NCBI GenBank assembly: GCA_023438065.1
Contig: JAEXRH010000008.1
Location: forward strand, 62,001-126,000
Direction: 5' to 3'
DNA from: Spirochaetota bacterium
Lineage (GTDB): Bacteria > Spirochaetota > Spirochaetia > Treponematales > Treponemataceae
Length of the DNA: 64,000 nt
Positions within the stretch are counted from its first letter, which is position 1, and each line of letters starts with the position of its first letter. Below are positions 9,033 through 16,143 of this stretch, piece after piece. The position numbers and the translations under genes were made by a program. The notes beneath the pieces were generated by a model. The model worked only from the letters and a program-made list of their open reading frames with translations. It was not told the DNA's origin and made no database searches.

Positions 9033-9523
9033 TGCCGTCCGTCCCGCTTCGCGAGGAGTTCCTCGATTTTCCCGGCGAGGCGCTCGGGCACCGTGGTCGG
9101 CGCGAAGCGCCTGATCGCCGCGCCGTCGGGCCCGACGAGGAACTTCGTGAAATTCCACTTGATCGCGTCGCCGAAGAGCCCGCGCGTTCTCGCGCGGAGG
9201 AAGGCGAAAAGGGGATCGGCTCCCGGGCCGTTCACCTCGACCTTGTCGAGGATCTCGAAGGTCACCCCGTAATTCCGCTTGCAGAAGGCGTGGATCTCGT
9301 CCGCGGTCTCGAGCTCCTGGTTCGCGAACTGGCCGCAGGGAAACCCGAGGACGACGAGCCCCCGATCGGCGTACCGTTTGTGCAGGTCCTCGAGCCCGTC
9401 GAACTGCGGGGCGAAGCCGCACTTGCTCGCGGTATTGACGATGAGGAGGACCTTTCCCTTGAGCGTGGACAGGTCGAGTTCGGTTCCGTTGGGCCGTTTG
9501 GCCGTGAAGTCGTATAGTGTCAT
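9029..9523 (-). CDS. Glutathione peroxidase family protein
   Basis: 164 residues from the ATG at 9523, which has GGAG six bases upstream. Another ATG at 9535 lies above that RBS and is less likely. It reduces hydroperoxides, in bacteria usually with thioredoxin rather than glutathione. The catalytic set is visible: NTASKCGF with Cys35 in place of selenocysteine, the Gln of FPCGQF, and the Trp/Asn of IKWNFTKFL. There is no signal peptide, so it is cytoplasmic. It is the first gene of a two-gene operon with the OhrR-like regulator and overlaps it by four bases. Confidence 0.95.
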   Translation of the reverse strand: MTLYDFTAKRPNGTELDLSTLKGKVLLIVNTASKCGFAPQFDGLEDLHKRYADRGLVVLGFPCGQFANQELETADEIHAFCKRNYGVTFEILDKVEVNGPGADPLFAFLRARTRGLFGDAIKWNFTKFLVGPDGAAIRRFAPTTVPERLAGKIEELLAKRDGRQ

Positions 9524-9540
9524 GGCTTTCTCCATGGATT

Positions 9541-9560
9541 AAATATAGTAAACTATTAAA
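9541..9560 (-). promoter_or_regulatory. Candidate OhrR/MarR operator upstream of the peroxidase
   Basis: ATAGT (9545-9549), AA, ACTAT (9552-9556) form an inverted repeat inside an AT-rich island in otherwise GC-rich DNA. It lies about 20-40 bp upstream of the peroxidase start, as expected for an autoregulated MarR-family operon. The part AAACTATTAAA (9550-9560) recurs at 15319-15329. Confidence 0.5.
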
Positions 9561-9783
9561 TAGCGCACAATATAAAAACGACCGGATTATGTAAATTGTT
9601 GGACACTGCGCGCGAGGGCGTCCGCCGTCCGCGAGGTCGGCGGGGGGGAGACTGCCATGCCTCAGGACGGGTAGGCTTTCGGCGCTATCGCCCCGGCCGA
9701 GGCCTTCATACGCGGGGGCTCCGCGATTGGTCGTTCGCCCTCCATGTCGCCTTCTGCCTTTTTTTCTCTATGCCTTTTTATCC

Positions 9784-9812
9784 TTGACAAAGTATGCAAG
9801 ATTGCGCATACT
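9784..9812 (+). promoter_or_regulatory. arsR promoter with embedded operator 1
   Basis: TTGACA at 9784-9789, a 17-bp spacer and CATACT at 9807-9812 form a good sigma-70 promoter, eight bases before the arsR ATG. The spacer and -10 box are covered by an inverted repeat, AGTATGC (9791-9797) and GCATACT (9806-9812). This layout fits autorepression. The left arm and the TTGCGCA part recur in operator 2 at 10188-10213. Confidence 0.8.
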
Positions 9813-9819
9813 AGAATAT

Positions 9820-10170
9820 ATGAGAAACCCGATCGAGGCCTTCAAGGCGCTAGGAGACCAAACCCGTTTTCGCGCGCTCAGGCTTTTGACGGTCGCGAAG
9901 ACGGAGCTTTGCGCGTGCGAACTCATCGACGCGCTCGACAGGCCGCAGTACGCGATCTCGAAGGCGCTCGGGGTTCTCGTGGACGCGGAGCTCGTCGACG
10001 AACGGCGGGACGGCCGGATGATGTTCTACGCGCTGAAGCCCGGGCCGATGAACGACGCGATCTTCGAGGCCGTGAGAAAGGTTCCCCTGACCGAAGAGCT
10101 CGAGGCTGACGATCTCCGGCTCGACGCGCGCCTTCTCAGGCGGGAAATGGGCGTGTGCACGAAGTGCTGA
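9820..10170 (+). CDS. ArsR/SmtB-family metal-responsive repressor
   Basis: 116 residues. It is a winged-helix repressor with the ELCACEL motif in the alpha-3 region, the ArsR-type thiol metal/metalloid site (ELCVCDL in the classic protein). The C-terminus ends GVCTKC, giving another possible metal-binding pair. The DNA-reading helix is around QYAISKALGVLVDAELVDERRDGR. The ATG at 9820 fits the promoter just upstream; an upstream in-frame extension would run through the promoter and is rejected. Matching operators occur at its own promoter and in front of the next gene. The sensed ion cannot be read: nickel or arsenite would both fit the neighbourhood. Confidence 0.9.
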   Translation: MRNPIEAFKALGDQTRFRALRLLTVAKTELCACELIDALDRPQYAISKALGVLVDAELVDERRDGRMMFYALKPGPMNDAIFEAVRKVPLTEELEADDLRLDARLLRREMGVCTKC

Positions 10171-10183
10171 TTTTTTTGTGTTT

Positions 10184-10213
10184 ATAGTATGCGATGTTGC
10201 GCAACATAGCATA
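10184..10213 (+). promoter_or_regulatory. Operator 2 and -10 box upstream of the DGC-type gene
   Basis: TATAGT at 10184-10189 is a 5/6 match to a -10 box. From 10188 to 10213 there is an almost perfect 26-bp palindrome: TATGC, g, ATGTTGC on the left and GCAACAT, a, GCATA on the right, with only the g/a pair unmatched. AGTATGC and TTGCGCA are shared at the same spacing with operator 1. A repressor bound here would cover the transcription start. Confidence 0.75.
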
Positions 10214-10295
10214 AAAAAGGACTGACAGGATGAGAAGCGGGAGCGTGGTCCGCTCGAAGGACCAGCCGATTTTTTTATAAAGGAGCGTAACTGTT

Positions 10296-10709
10296 ATGGC
10301 GTGTGGATGCGGAACCGAAAAGGAACGGAACGTGATCATTACGGCGTGCTCGGGCGCGGCCAACGTGGGGCTGCTCGCGGACAGGGTCGCGCGCGGCCTT
10401 CGCGCGGAATCGATCGGGTCGATGATATGCATGGCGGCGCTCGGCGCGGAGCTCTCGGGCTATATCGAGTCGGCGAAGAGCGCAGACCTCAACCTCGTCA
10501 TCGAGGGGTGCCCGGTCTCGTGCGGGAAGAAGATATACGACAAGCTCGGGATCAAGCATCTCCAGCTCGTGATGACCGATTTTGGCGTCGAGAAGGGAAA
10601 GACGGTCATTACCGACGAACTCGTCGCCGAGACCGTCGCGCGGGTGAAGCGGGCGATCGCCGCTGCCGACGGGGCGAGCGCGGCGGTCGGCGCTGACGCG
10701 CGGGGGTAA
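10296..10709 (+). CDS. DGC-type putative zinc-binding protein
   Basis: 137 residues. The N-terminus MACGCGTE is followed by VIITACSGAANVGLLADRVAR, then SIGSMICMAALGAELSGYIESAKSADLNLVIEGCPVSCGKK. This is the layout of the DGC-domain family (a small cysteine protein with conserved DGC, here EGC). Family members are thought to bind zinc or another soft metal and often sit next to ArsR regulators and metal genes. AGGAG precedes the ATG. The gene follows the large ArsR palindrome and probably has its own repressed promoter. The exact function is unknown. Confidence 0.8.
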   Translation: MACGCGTEKERNVIITACSGAANVGLLADRVARGLRAESIGSMICMAALGAELSGYIESAKSADLNLVIEGCPVSCGKKIYDKLGIKHLQLVMTDFGVEKGKTVITDELVAETVARVKRAIAAADGASAAVGADARG

Positions 10710-10817
10710 GCCAGGCGGGCGCGGCTCGGCGACTTCTTTACATCGGCTGCGGGCTCGCGGTCGCGATCGGCTTCCCCCCTCCCCCGTACTCGAACGGGGC
10801 GGTCGTCGCGCTCGCGT

Positions 10818-12815
10818 TCAAGCGGTGAATCCCGCCTTCTTCCGTTTCGCGCCGAGATCCTCCGCGATCTTCCGCGCGAGTGCGAGATGGTCGGGATCGA
10901 CGACCATGACGCCGCCGATCGAGTCTTTCGTCTCGCGGAAGAGGTAGTCGCGCACCGCGCGTGAGCCGAGCACGGGAGGGAAAACGCAGTGATACGAGTC
11001 GAGTCCGAGGAGCCGGAAGCCGAGCGCCGCGCCGACTCCCTTTTCGTTCGACCACTCGGGGCTCGAGAACGCGAAGGGCATGTCCCCGACGGGGAGTCCC
11101 GCGAGGTCCGCGAGCGCGCGGAAAAGGCCCGAGGCGCGCGCGTTGTCGAGGCATTCGCCCATGTGCCAGACCGGCGGGAGCGAGTACGGCTCGAGGATTG
11201 AGCGAAGTCCGGATCCCGCTTTCGCGAGCGCGGAAGGCGAGCAGAGTCCCATCTTCAGCAGGGGAAACGACGCGCAGCCGTTCGTGAGCACGAGGATATC
11301 CGAGGCAATGAGGCTCTCGGCGAGCTCGAGTATCGCCTTCTCGTAAAGTATCCGGGGATTGTTACAGCCGACGAGGTTCACGATTCCCTTGACCCGTCCT
11401 TCCCTGAGCGCGTCGCGGAGCGGCCCGAGTCCGCCGAAGGTGTCCTTGATCCCCTCAACCGAAAAGCCGACCTCCGCCTCGACCTCGTTCGGCGGTATGA
11501 AGACGGGAACGTCGCGGCGTTCCCCGTGCGCCCTGATCGCGCGTCTGACGATCGTTCGCGCTATGGACTCCGCCGCCGCGAGGTTCGAAAGGTCACGGTC
11601 GAATCCGTAGTGCTCCGCGCCCGGGAGTCGGGCACCGTCGTTCGTGGTAACCACGACCGTCTTGAAGCACGCGGCGACCTCCATGATCGCGGGAAACACG
11701 TCCTGCACGTCCGCCACCCAAAGGTCGAGGGCGCCGGTGCCGAGCACGAGCTCGGCGCCGATCGCGTTCGACAGGGGCACGACGCCGCCGTACCGATACA
11801 TCGCGGAAAGCCCGGAGCAGCAAATGCCGTAAAGCCCGATCCCGCTCGCTCCCGCGGCTTTCGCCTCTTCTATCGTTTCGGGAAGCCTCGCGACGCGCAC
11901 GATCTCGGAGACGAGAACGGGAGAATGCCCGTGCACGGCGATCGATACCGCCGTCGGGTCGAGCGCGCCGACGTTGCAGCGCACCCGGGACCGCCTCGGG
12001 AGCCCGAAAAGGACGTCCTGCGCGATCGCCGAGCCGAGCACGCTCGTCCACGCGAACGCGAGTCCGCACCGGAGCGTCTGCTTCATCACGTTTCGCCAGT
12101 CGGAGTCGGTGCCGGTCGTCGTACGGTGGAGCGACTCGAATACCTCGTGGTAAGCGCTCGTCGGGAGGATGCCGAGAGCCTTCCAGGTCGCGCGCCGCTC
12201 TCCCGTCGCGAACGCCTCGATCAGGCGATGCGCGCCCGGCTCGGTCCGCGAAAGGTCTTCGAGGAGCGCTTTCGCGAGATCGAGCGCGATCTCGGGGTCG
12301 CCCCTTCCCTCCACGGGAATTTTGAGCGCGGCGGCCGACGCGCGGAGTTTCTCGATTCCCTCGACGGCGAACGGCGCCTCGCCGCGGGCGGCCGCAGCGA
12401 GGGCGAGGATCGACTCGCGCCCGCGTGCCGCGTGCGCGGCCGTCCCGGCCGCGACCCAGCGCAGGAGATTCCGCGCGACGATGAGGTCCGCGTCGGCGCC
12501 GCAAACGCCGCGCGGCGCTTTCTCGGTAATCCGGCACGGCCCCATGTTGCAGTTCCGGCAGCACGTCCCCGCGATACCGAAGGCGCACTGGGGCTTTTGC
12601 GCGTCGAAGCGGTCGAAGCAGGTTTCGCAGCCCGAACGCGCGAGGTGTCCGAGCAGCGCGCGAACGGCGGGATCGGGCGTCTCTCGCTCGACGTCGGCCT
12701 TCGACGGGAAGGTCGCGCGGTATTCGGCGACGGCGGCGAGATAGTCCTCGCCCTCGCGACGTCCGTGTCCGTGATGGTCCGGGCCTTCCCCTCCGTGGTG
12801 CCTGAGTATCCTCAT
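10818..12815 (-). CDS. cooS: CooS-like anaerobic carbon monoxide dehydrogenase, C-cluster variant
   Basis: 665 residues from the ATG at 12815 (AGGGGG upstream); an ATG at 12830 overlaps the ABC ATPase stop. Ni-CODHs interconvert CO and CO2. The D- and B-cluster cysteines are intact in KPQCAFGIAGTCCRNC, NMGPC and RGVCG. For the C-cluster, His of AVHGHSP, Cys of GICCSG, VGCNNP, TNGCAS and HMGECLDNA are present, as is the lysine after SNE. The ligand usually in the YQCIxP motif (Cys333 of Carboxydothermus CODH-II) is Asp372 here (VQDVFP, codon 11700-11702). Two of the three tunnel histidines are also replaced. The N-terminus has a His-rich stretch, HHGGEGPDHHGHGRR. No CooC, CooF or acetyl-CoA synthase genes are adjacent. 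Confidence 0.85.
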   Translation of the reverse strand: MRILRHHGGEGPDHHGHGRREGEDYLAAVAEYRATFPSKADVERETPDPAVRALLGHLARSGCETCFDRFDAQKPQCAFGIAGTCCRNCNMGPCRITEKAPRGVCGADADLIVARNLLRWVAAGTAAHAARGRESILALAAAARGEAPFAVEGIEKLRASAAALKIPVEGRGDPEIALDLAKALLEDLSRTEPGAHRLIEAFATGERRATWKALGILPTSAYHEVFESLHRTTTGTDSDWRNVMKQTLRCGLAFAWTSVLGSAIAQDVLFGLPRRSRVRCNVGALDPTAVSIAVHGHSPVLVSEIVRVARLPETIEEAKAAGASGIGLYGICCSGLSAMYRYGGVVPLSNAIGAELVLGTGALDLWVADVQDVFPAIMEVAACFKTVVVTTNDGARLPGAEHYGFDRDLSNLAAAESIARTIVRRAIRAHGERRDVPVFIPPNEVEAEVGFSVEGIKDTFGGLGPLRDALREGRVKGIVNLVGCNNPRILYEKAILELAESLIASDILVLTNGCASFPLLKMGLCSPSALAKAGSGLRSILEPYSLPPVWHMGECLDNARASGLFRALADLAGLPVGDMPFAFSSPEWSNEKGVGAALGFRLLGLDSYHCVFPPVLGSRAVRDYLFRETKDSIGGVMVVDPDHLALARKIAEDLGAKRKKAGFTA

Positions 12816-12826
12816 CGCGTTCCCCC

Positions 12827-13570
12827 TCATAAATAGTATTCCGGTCCCCGTGACGCGGGAGCGAGCGCGGCGAGCGCTTTCTCCCGCGCGGCGCGAACCG
12901 CGCGCGACTCTCTCGTGCGCGCGGCGCGCGGCTCAGATATCTCGACGCGGAGCGTCTCCGCGCACGGGCGCGCGCTCACCACGACGATCGTGTCCGCGAG
13001 AAGCGCGGCTTCCTCGGTGTCGTGCGTGACCATGAGGACCGCCGCACCCGTCCGTACGATCTCGCGCGACAGGAGCGAGTGCGCGTCCTTACGCGTTCTA
13101 GGGTCGAGCGCGCCGAACGCCTCGTCGAGGAGCACGTTTTGCGCGTCCGCGGCGAAAGCCCGCGCGAGCGCTATTCGCTGCCGCATCCCTCCGGAAAGCT
13201 CGTGGGGCCGTTTGTCGGCGAAGTCCGAAAGACCGACGGCGGCGAGAAGCGATTCGACGCGTTCGTCGACGGCGCGTTTCCCGGCTTTTTTATCGCGAAT
13301 TCCCATGCGGACATTCGACGAGGCGGTGAGCCACGGAAGGATTCCGTAAGCCTGGAAGACGCAGGTGAGGCTTCCCGTCACGGTTGCCCGTCCCGAGTCG
13401 GGGGAGAGAAACCCGGCCGCGAGGTCAAGCGCCGTGCTCTTCCCGCAACCAGATGGGCCGAGGAGCGCGACGATCTTTCCCGGCTCGACGCGGAGGCTCA
13501 AGTCCTCGATGACCGGCACGGTTTCCCCGTTCGCGCGGCGCGCGTAGCGAAGCGTATCGAGTTCGATCAT
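12827..13570 (-). CDS. ABC transporter ATP-binding protein, NitT/TauT type
   Basis: 247 residues from the ATG at 13570, chosen because GGAGG precedes it and it overlaps the permease stop (ATGA). Walker A is GPSGCGKST, the signature is LSGGMRQRIALARA, Walker B is VLLDEAFGALD and the switch His is in VTHDTEEA. This subfamily (SsuB/TauB/NrtD) powers uptake of nitrate, sulfonates, taurine, thiamine precursors and related small molecules. Its stop overlaps a potential start of the CooS-like gene, so the transporter and the enzyme form one transcription unit. Confidence 0.93.
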   Translation of the reverse strand: MIELDTLRYARRANGETVPVIEDLSLRVEPGKIVALLGPSGCGKSTALDLAAGFLSPDSGRATVTGSLTCVFQAYGILPWLTASSNVRMGIRDKKAGKRAVDERVESLLAAVGLSDFADKRPHELSGGMRQRIALARAFAADAQNVLLDEAFGALDPRTRKDAHSLLSREIVRTGAAVLMVTHDTEEAALLADTIVVVSARPCAETLRVEISEPRAARTRESRAVRAAREKALAALAPASRGPEYYL

Positions 13571-14352
13571 CGGAAGACCTCCCCCGCGATTGATCTCTCG
13601 AGTCCCCACAAGCGACGAACGCGCGACTCGGCGAGATGCATGAGACGGTCGAGCGCGAGGCCGATCGCGCCGATGACGGCGATCGCGCCCAGCACGATGT
13701 CATAGCGAAGCCCGTTTCGCCCGTCGACGACGAGAAAGCCGAGTCCCGATTGGCATCCTGCCATCTCTCCCGCGACGAGGAAAACCCACGCCGTCCCCGT
13801 GGAGATGCGCACGCCCGTCAATACTTGCGGGAGCGCGGCGGGCACGAGCACGCGAAGCGTCAGCGCGGGCTCGCGGAGCGCGAGCGCCCTCCCGAGGCGG
13901 TAGAGGGACGGATCGAGCGCGTTCATCGCGGCGACCGTCGTTACGAGCACCGGAAAGAAGGCCGCGATGAAGATGATCGCGATCGCCGGCCGGTCTCCGA
14001 TCCCGAGAAAGAGCACGACGAAGGGCATCCAGGCGATCGGCGAGACCGGGCGCAGGGCCTGAAACGCGGGCCCGATCAGGCGCCAGATGAGCGGTATTCT
14101 TCCCGCGACGACGCCTATGACGAACGCCGCGATCGCCGCGAGGGCGAATCCGACGCCGAAACGGTACGCGCTTACCGCAATGCTTTCCGCGAGGAAACCG
14201 TTTCGCGCGAGCTCGAGAAGGCCCGTCGCGACCGCGCTCGGCGGGGGGAAGAGGCTTTTCTCCCACGCTCCGGAGGTCGCGGCGAGTTGCCACGCGAGAG
14301 CGAGAGTCGCGGGACCCGCGAAAAAAGAGAGTCGTGACGGGACCTTTCTCAT
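13567..14352 (-). CDS. ABC transporter permease, NitT/TauT type
   Basis: 261 residues from the ATG at 14352, which has AAGGA upstream; an earlier ATG at 14361 overlaps the preceding stop. About six membrane segments are visible. The binding-protein-dependent loop is around ALALREPALTLRVLVPAALPQVLTGVRIS, which matches the EAA-type contact site for the ATPase. It sits between the ATPase and the substrate-binding protein genes with overlapping ends, a complete importer in the order binding protein, permease, ATPase. Confidence 0.92.
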   Translation of the reverse strand: MRKVPSRLSFFAGPATLALAWQLAATSGAWEKSLFPPPSAVATGLLELARNGFLAESIAVSAYRFGVGFALAAIAAFVIGVVAGRIPLIWRLIGPAFQALRPVSPIAWMPFVVLFLGIGDRPAIAIIFIAAFFPVLVTTVAAMNALDPSLYRLGRALALREPALTLRVLVPAALPQVLTGVRISTGTAWVFLVAGEMAGCQSGLGFLVVDGRNGLRYDIVLGAIAVIGAIGLALDRLMHLAESRVRRLWGLERSIAGEVFR

Positions 14353-14357
14353 GGCTG

Positions 14358-15305
14358 TCATTCCTTCGGGTAGAGGGTCTTGTCGAGGATGTCTTCCGCG
14401 GCGGGCGGATCCTTCAACAGGCCGAATTCCCGCACGTAATCCGCGAAGCGGGCGTACTCGGTCGCGCCGACGCTAAGGCGATTGAAGGAAATCCAGCGAA
14501 GCGACAGGTCGAGCACGCCGTTGTCGAGCTTGAGCGCCTTCCTTCCCGCGTCGATGGCGCCTGATTCTTCTTTCTCCAACGCTTTCGCCGCCTTGCTATA
14601 CCCGGCGACTACCTCTGCAGCCGCTCCGGGATTCCCTGCGATAAAGTCGCTTCTGAGGGCGAGCGCGCAGCAAAGGGAATCTTGCCAAAGCTCTCCCGAT
14701 TCGAAGAGAACCTTACCCTTGCCCAAGGCGACCGCCTTCGCGCCGAAAGGCTCCGCGACGAGGTATCCGTCTATACGGCCCTCGACGAGCGCCGCGGGCA
14801 TCTCGGGCGGGGGGAGTTCGACGAGGTTAATGTCCGAGAAGGCAAGCCTCGCCTTTTTAAGCGCGAGTGCGAGGAGGATATAGTGCGATGAAAACTTCGA
14901 GGGGATGGCAACGGTTTTACCCCTGAGTTCCGCGGCCGACGTGATCGAAGGCTTCACGACGAACACGTTTCCGTCGCGGTGTCCCAAGGCGACTACCTTG
15001 ATCCCGATCCCGTTTTGTTTCGCTTTAAGCGCCAACGGGAAGAGTATGGACGCGCCGTCTACCTTGCCCGAGTTTAACGCCTCGGCAAGGTCGGGCCAGG
15101 ACGAGAATCGCACGAGCTCGAGATTCGCGGTCTTGAAGCTTCCCGCGAAGAGATCCGCCTCGGCGAAAAGCGGGTACGCGTGCGTCAGCGGGAGATACGC
15201 GATGCGCACGGTTTGACGATCGCCCCCCGCGGCGAGCGTCAACGTGAGAATGGTTAACGAGAAGGTGAGAACAATGCGCGCGAGAGTACTCTTCCGTGCT
15301 TTCAT
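14358..15305 (-). CDS. Periplasmic substrate-binding protein, NMT1/NrtA-like
   Basis: 315 residues with an N-terminal signal segment (MKARKSTLARIVLTFSLTILTLTLAAG). The mature part starts VRIAYLPLTHAYPLFAEADLF and includes LAEALNSGKVDGASILFPLAL, ELRGKTVAIPSKFSSHYIL and LVEGRIDGYLVAEPFGAKA, the hallmarks of NMT1/NrtA/SsuA-type binding proteins. The ligand cannot be read. Being first in an operon with a CODH-like enzyme and opposite nickel-transport genes, the cargo could be a metal chelate, a small carbon or sulfur compound, or bicarbonate; this is inference. AAGGAG precedes the ATG and a strong promoter lies at 15346-15374. Confidence 0.92.
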   Translation of the reverse strand: MKARKSTLARIVLTFSLTILTLTLAAGGDRQTVRIAYLPLTHAYPLFAEADLFAGSFKTANLELVRFSSWPDLAEALNSGKVDGASILFPLALKAKQNGIGIKVVALGHRDGNVFVVKPSITSAAELRGKTVAIPSKFSSHYILLALALKKARLAFSDINLVELPPPEMPAALVEGRIDGYLVAEPFGAKAVALGKGKVLFESGELWQDSLCCALALRSDFIAGNPGAAAEVVAGYSKAAKALEKEESGAIDAGRKALKLDNGVLDLSLRWISFNRLSVGATEYARFADYVREFGLLKDPPAAEDILDKTLYPKE

Positions 15306-15345
15306 GGTTTACTCCTTAAAACTATTAAAAAGATAAGATTAGTAA

Positions 15346-15374
15346 TGTATAATTGTTAAATAATATAATGTCAA
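15346..15374 (-). promoter_or_regulatory. Strong promoter for the ABC-CooS operon
   Basis: On the minus strand TTGACA (15369-15374), a 17-bp spacer and TATACA (15346-15351) form a near-consensus promoter. It lies in a very AT-rich island (15310-15450) that contrasts with the GC-rich surroundings. The leader contains AAACTATTAAA (15319-15329), also present in the peroxidase operator region. Confidence 0.75.
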
Positions 15375-15453
15375 CTGTATTAGTAGGTTATAGAATAAAT
15401 ATGCAAAGTCACAGGCCGTATATTCCTTCAGGAAAAAGTGCTATATTCGTCCT

Positions 15454-16143
15454 ATGCAATTCGCTCATCGGCAATCTCGCGCTGATCGCGCTCGAGAATT
15501 CAGTATTCCCTCGCGCGCTCGCGGTATGCTCGCCGCGATTCTTCTGTTCGTTCCGGCCCTCGCGTTCGCCCATCCCCACATGTTCCTGACGAACAAGGCC
15601 GAGTTCGTGTGGGACGGCGCGAGGCTTTCCGGCTGTTTTCTCGAATGGACCTTCGACCAGTTCTTCAGCGCCGACCTCATGAACTACGACGCGAACGGGG
15701 ACGGGGTCTTCAACGCGGCGGAGACGAAGGCCGTGCACGACGGCGCCTTCGCCAATCTCAGGAACTATTACTACTTCACCTTCATCAGGCAGGGATCGAG
15801 GCGGACCAACCCCGCGAGCGTGAGCAAATTCTCGGTGCTGCGCCGGGGCGATCGCGTCGCCTACCGGTTCTTTATCGATCTTTCGAAATCCGAGCCGGGC
15901 GAGATCGCCCTCGCGGTATACGACTACACCTTCTTCTGCGACATCAGGAGCGCGGACGCGGAGCCCGTGAAACTGACGTATGACGGCGCCCTCGTTAAAC
16001 CGTCGTTCGCGATCGTGGAGAACCGCGACTATCCGGTGTATTACAACCCGCTCGGCGCGGTCGACGACACGACCGTCTACTATACCTGGAAGAAGGGGCT
16101 CCAAACCTATTATCCCCGCGAGATCAGGATCGTCTATGAGTAA
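15454..16143 (+). CDS. DUF1007 family periplasmic protein
   Basis: 229 residues from the ATG at 15454. The start is uncertain: MLAAILLFVPALAFA-HPHMF, beginning at 15526, is a cleaner signal peptide and gives 205 residues. The mature protein opens with HPHMFL and contains an EF-hand-like DANGDGVFNAAE loop. DUF1007 proteins are typically encoded directly before NicO-type nickel/cobalt transporters, as here, where the stop overlaps the nicO-like start. The N-terminal HPH may bind metal. The gene is transcribed divergently from the ABC-CooS operon across the AT-rich island. Confidence 0.85.
   Translation: MQFAHRQSRADRAREFSIPSRARGMLAAILLFVPALAFAHPHMFLTNKAEFVWDGARLSGCFLEWTFDQFFSADLMNYDANGDGVFNAAETKAVHDGAFANLRNYYYFTFIRQGSRRTNPASVSKFSVLRRGDRVAYRFFIDLSKSEPGEIALAVYDYTFFCDIRSADAEPVKLTYDGALVKPSFAIVENRDYPVYYNPLGAVDDTTVYYTWKKGLQTYYPREIRIVYE

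Noticed and set aside
9727..9819. N-terminal extension of the ArsR reading frame back to 9727
   Set aside because: It would be coded across the TTGACA promoter and operator; the ATG at 9820 starts the normal ArsR domain.
11526..12836. 436-codon plus-strand reading frame opposite the CooS-like gene
   Set aside because: Antisense shadow with Arg/Asp-biased composition; the minus-strand frame carries all the conserved CODH motifs.
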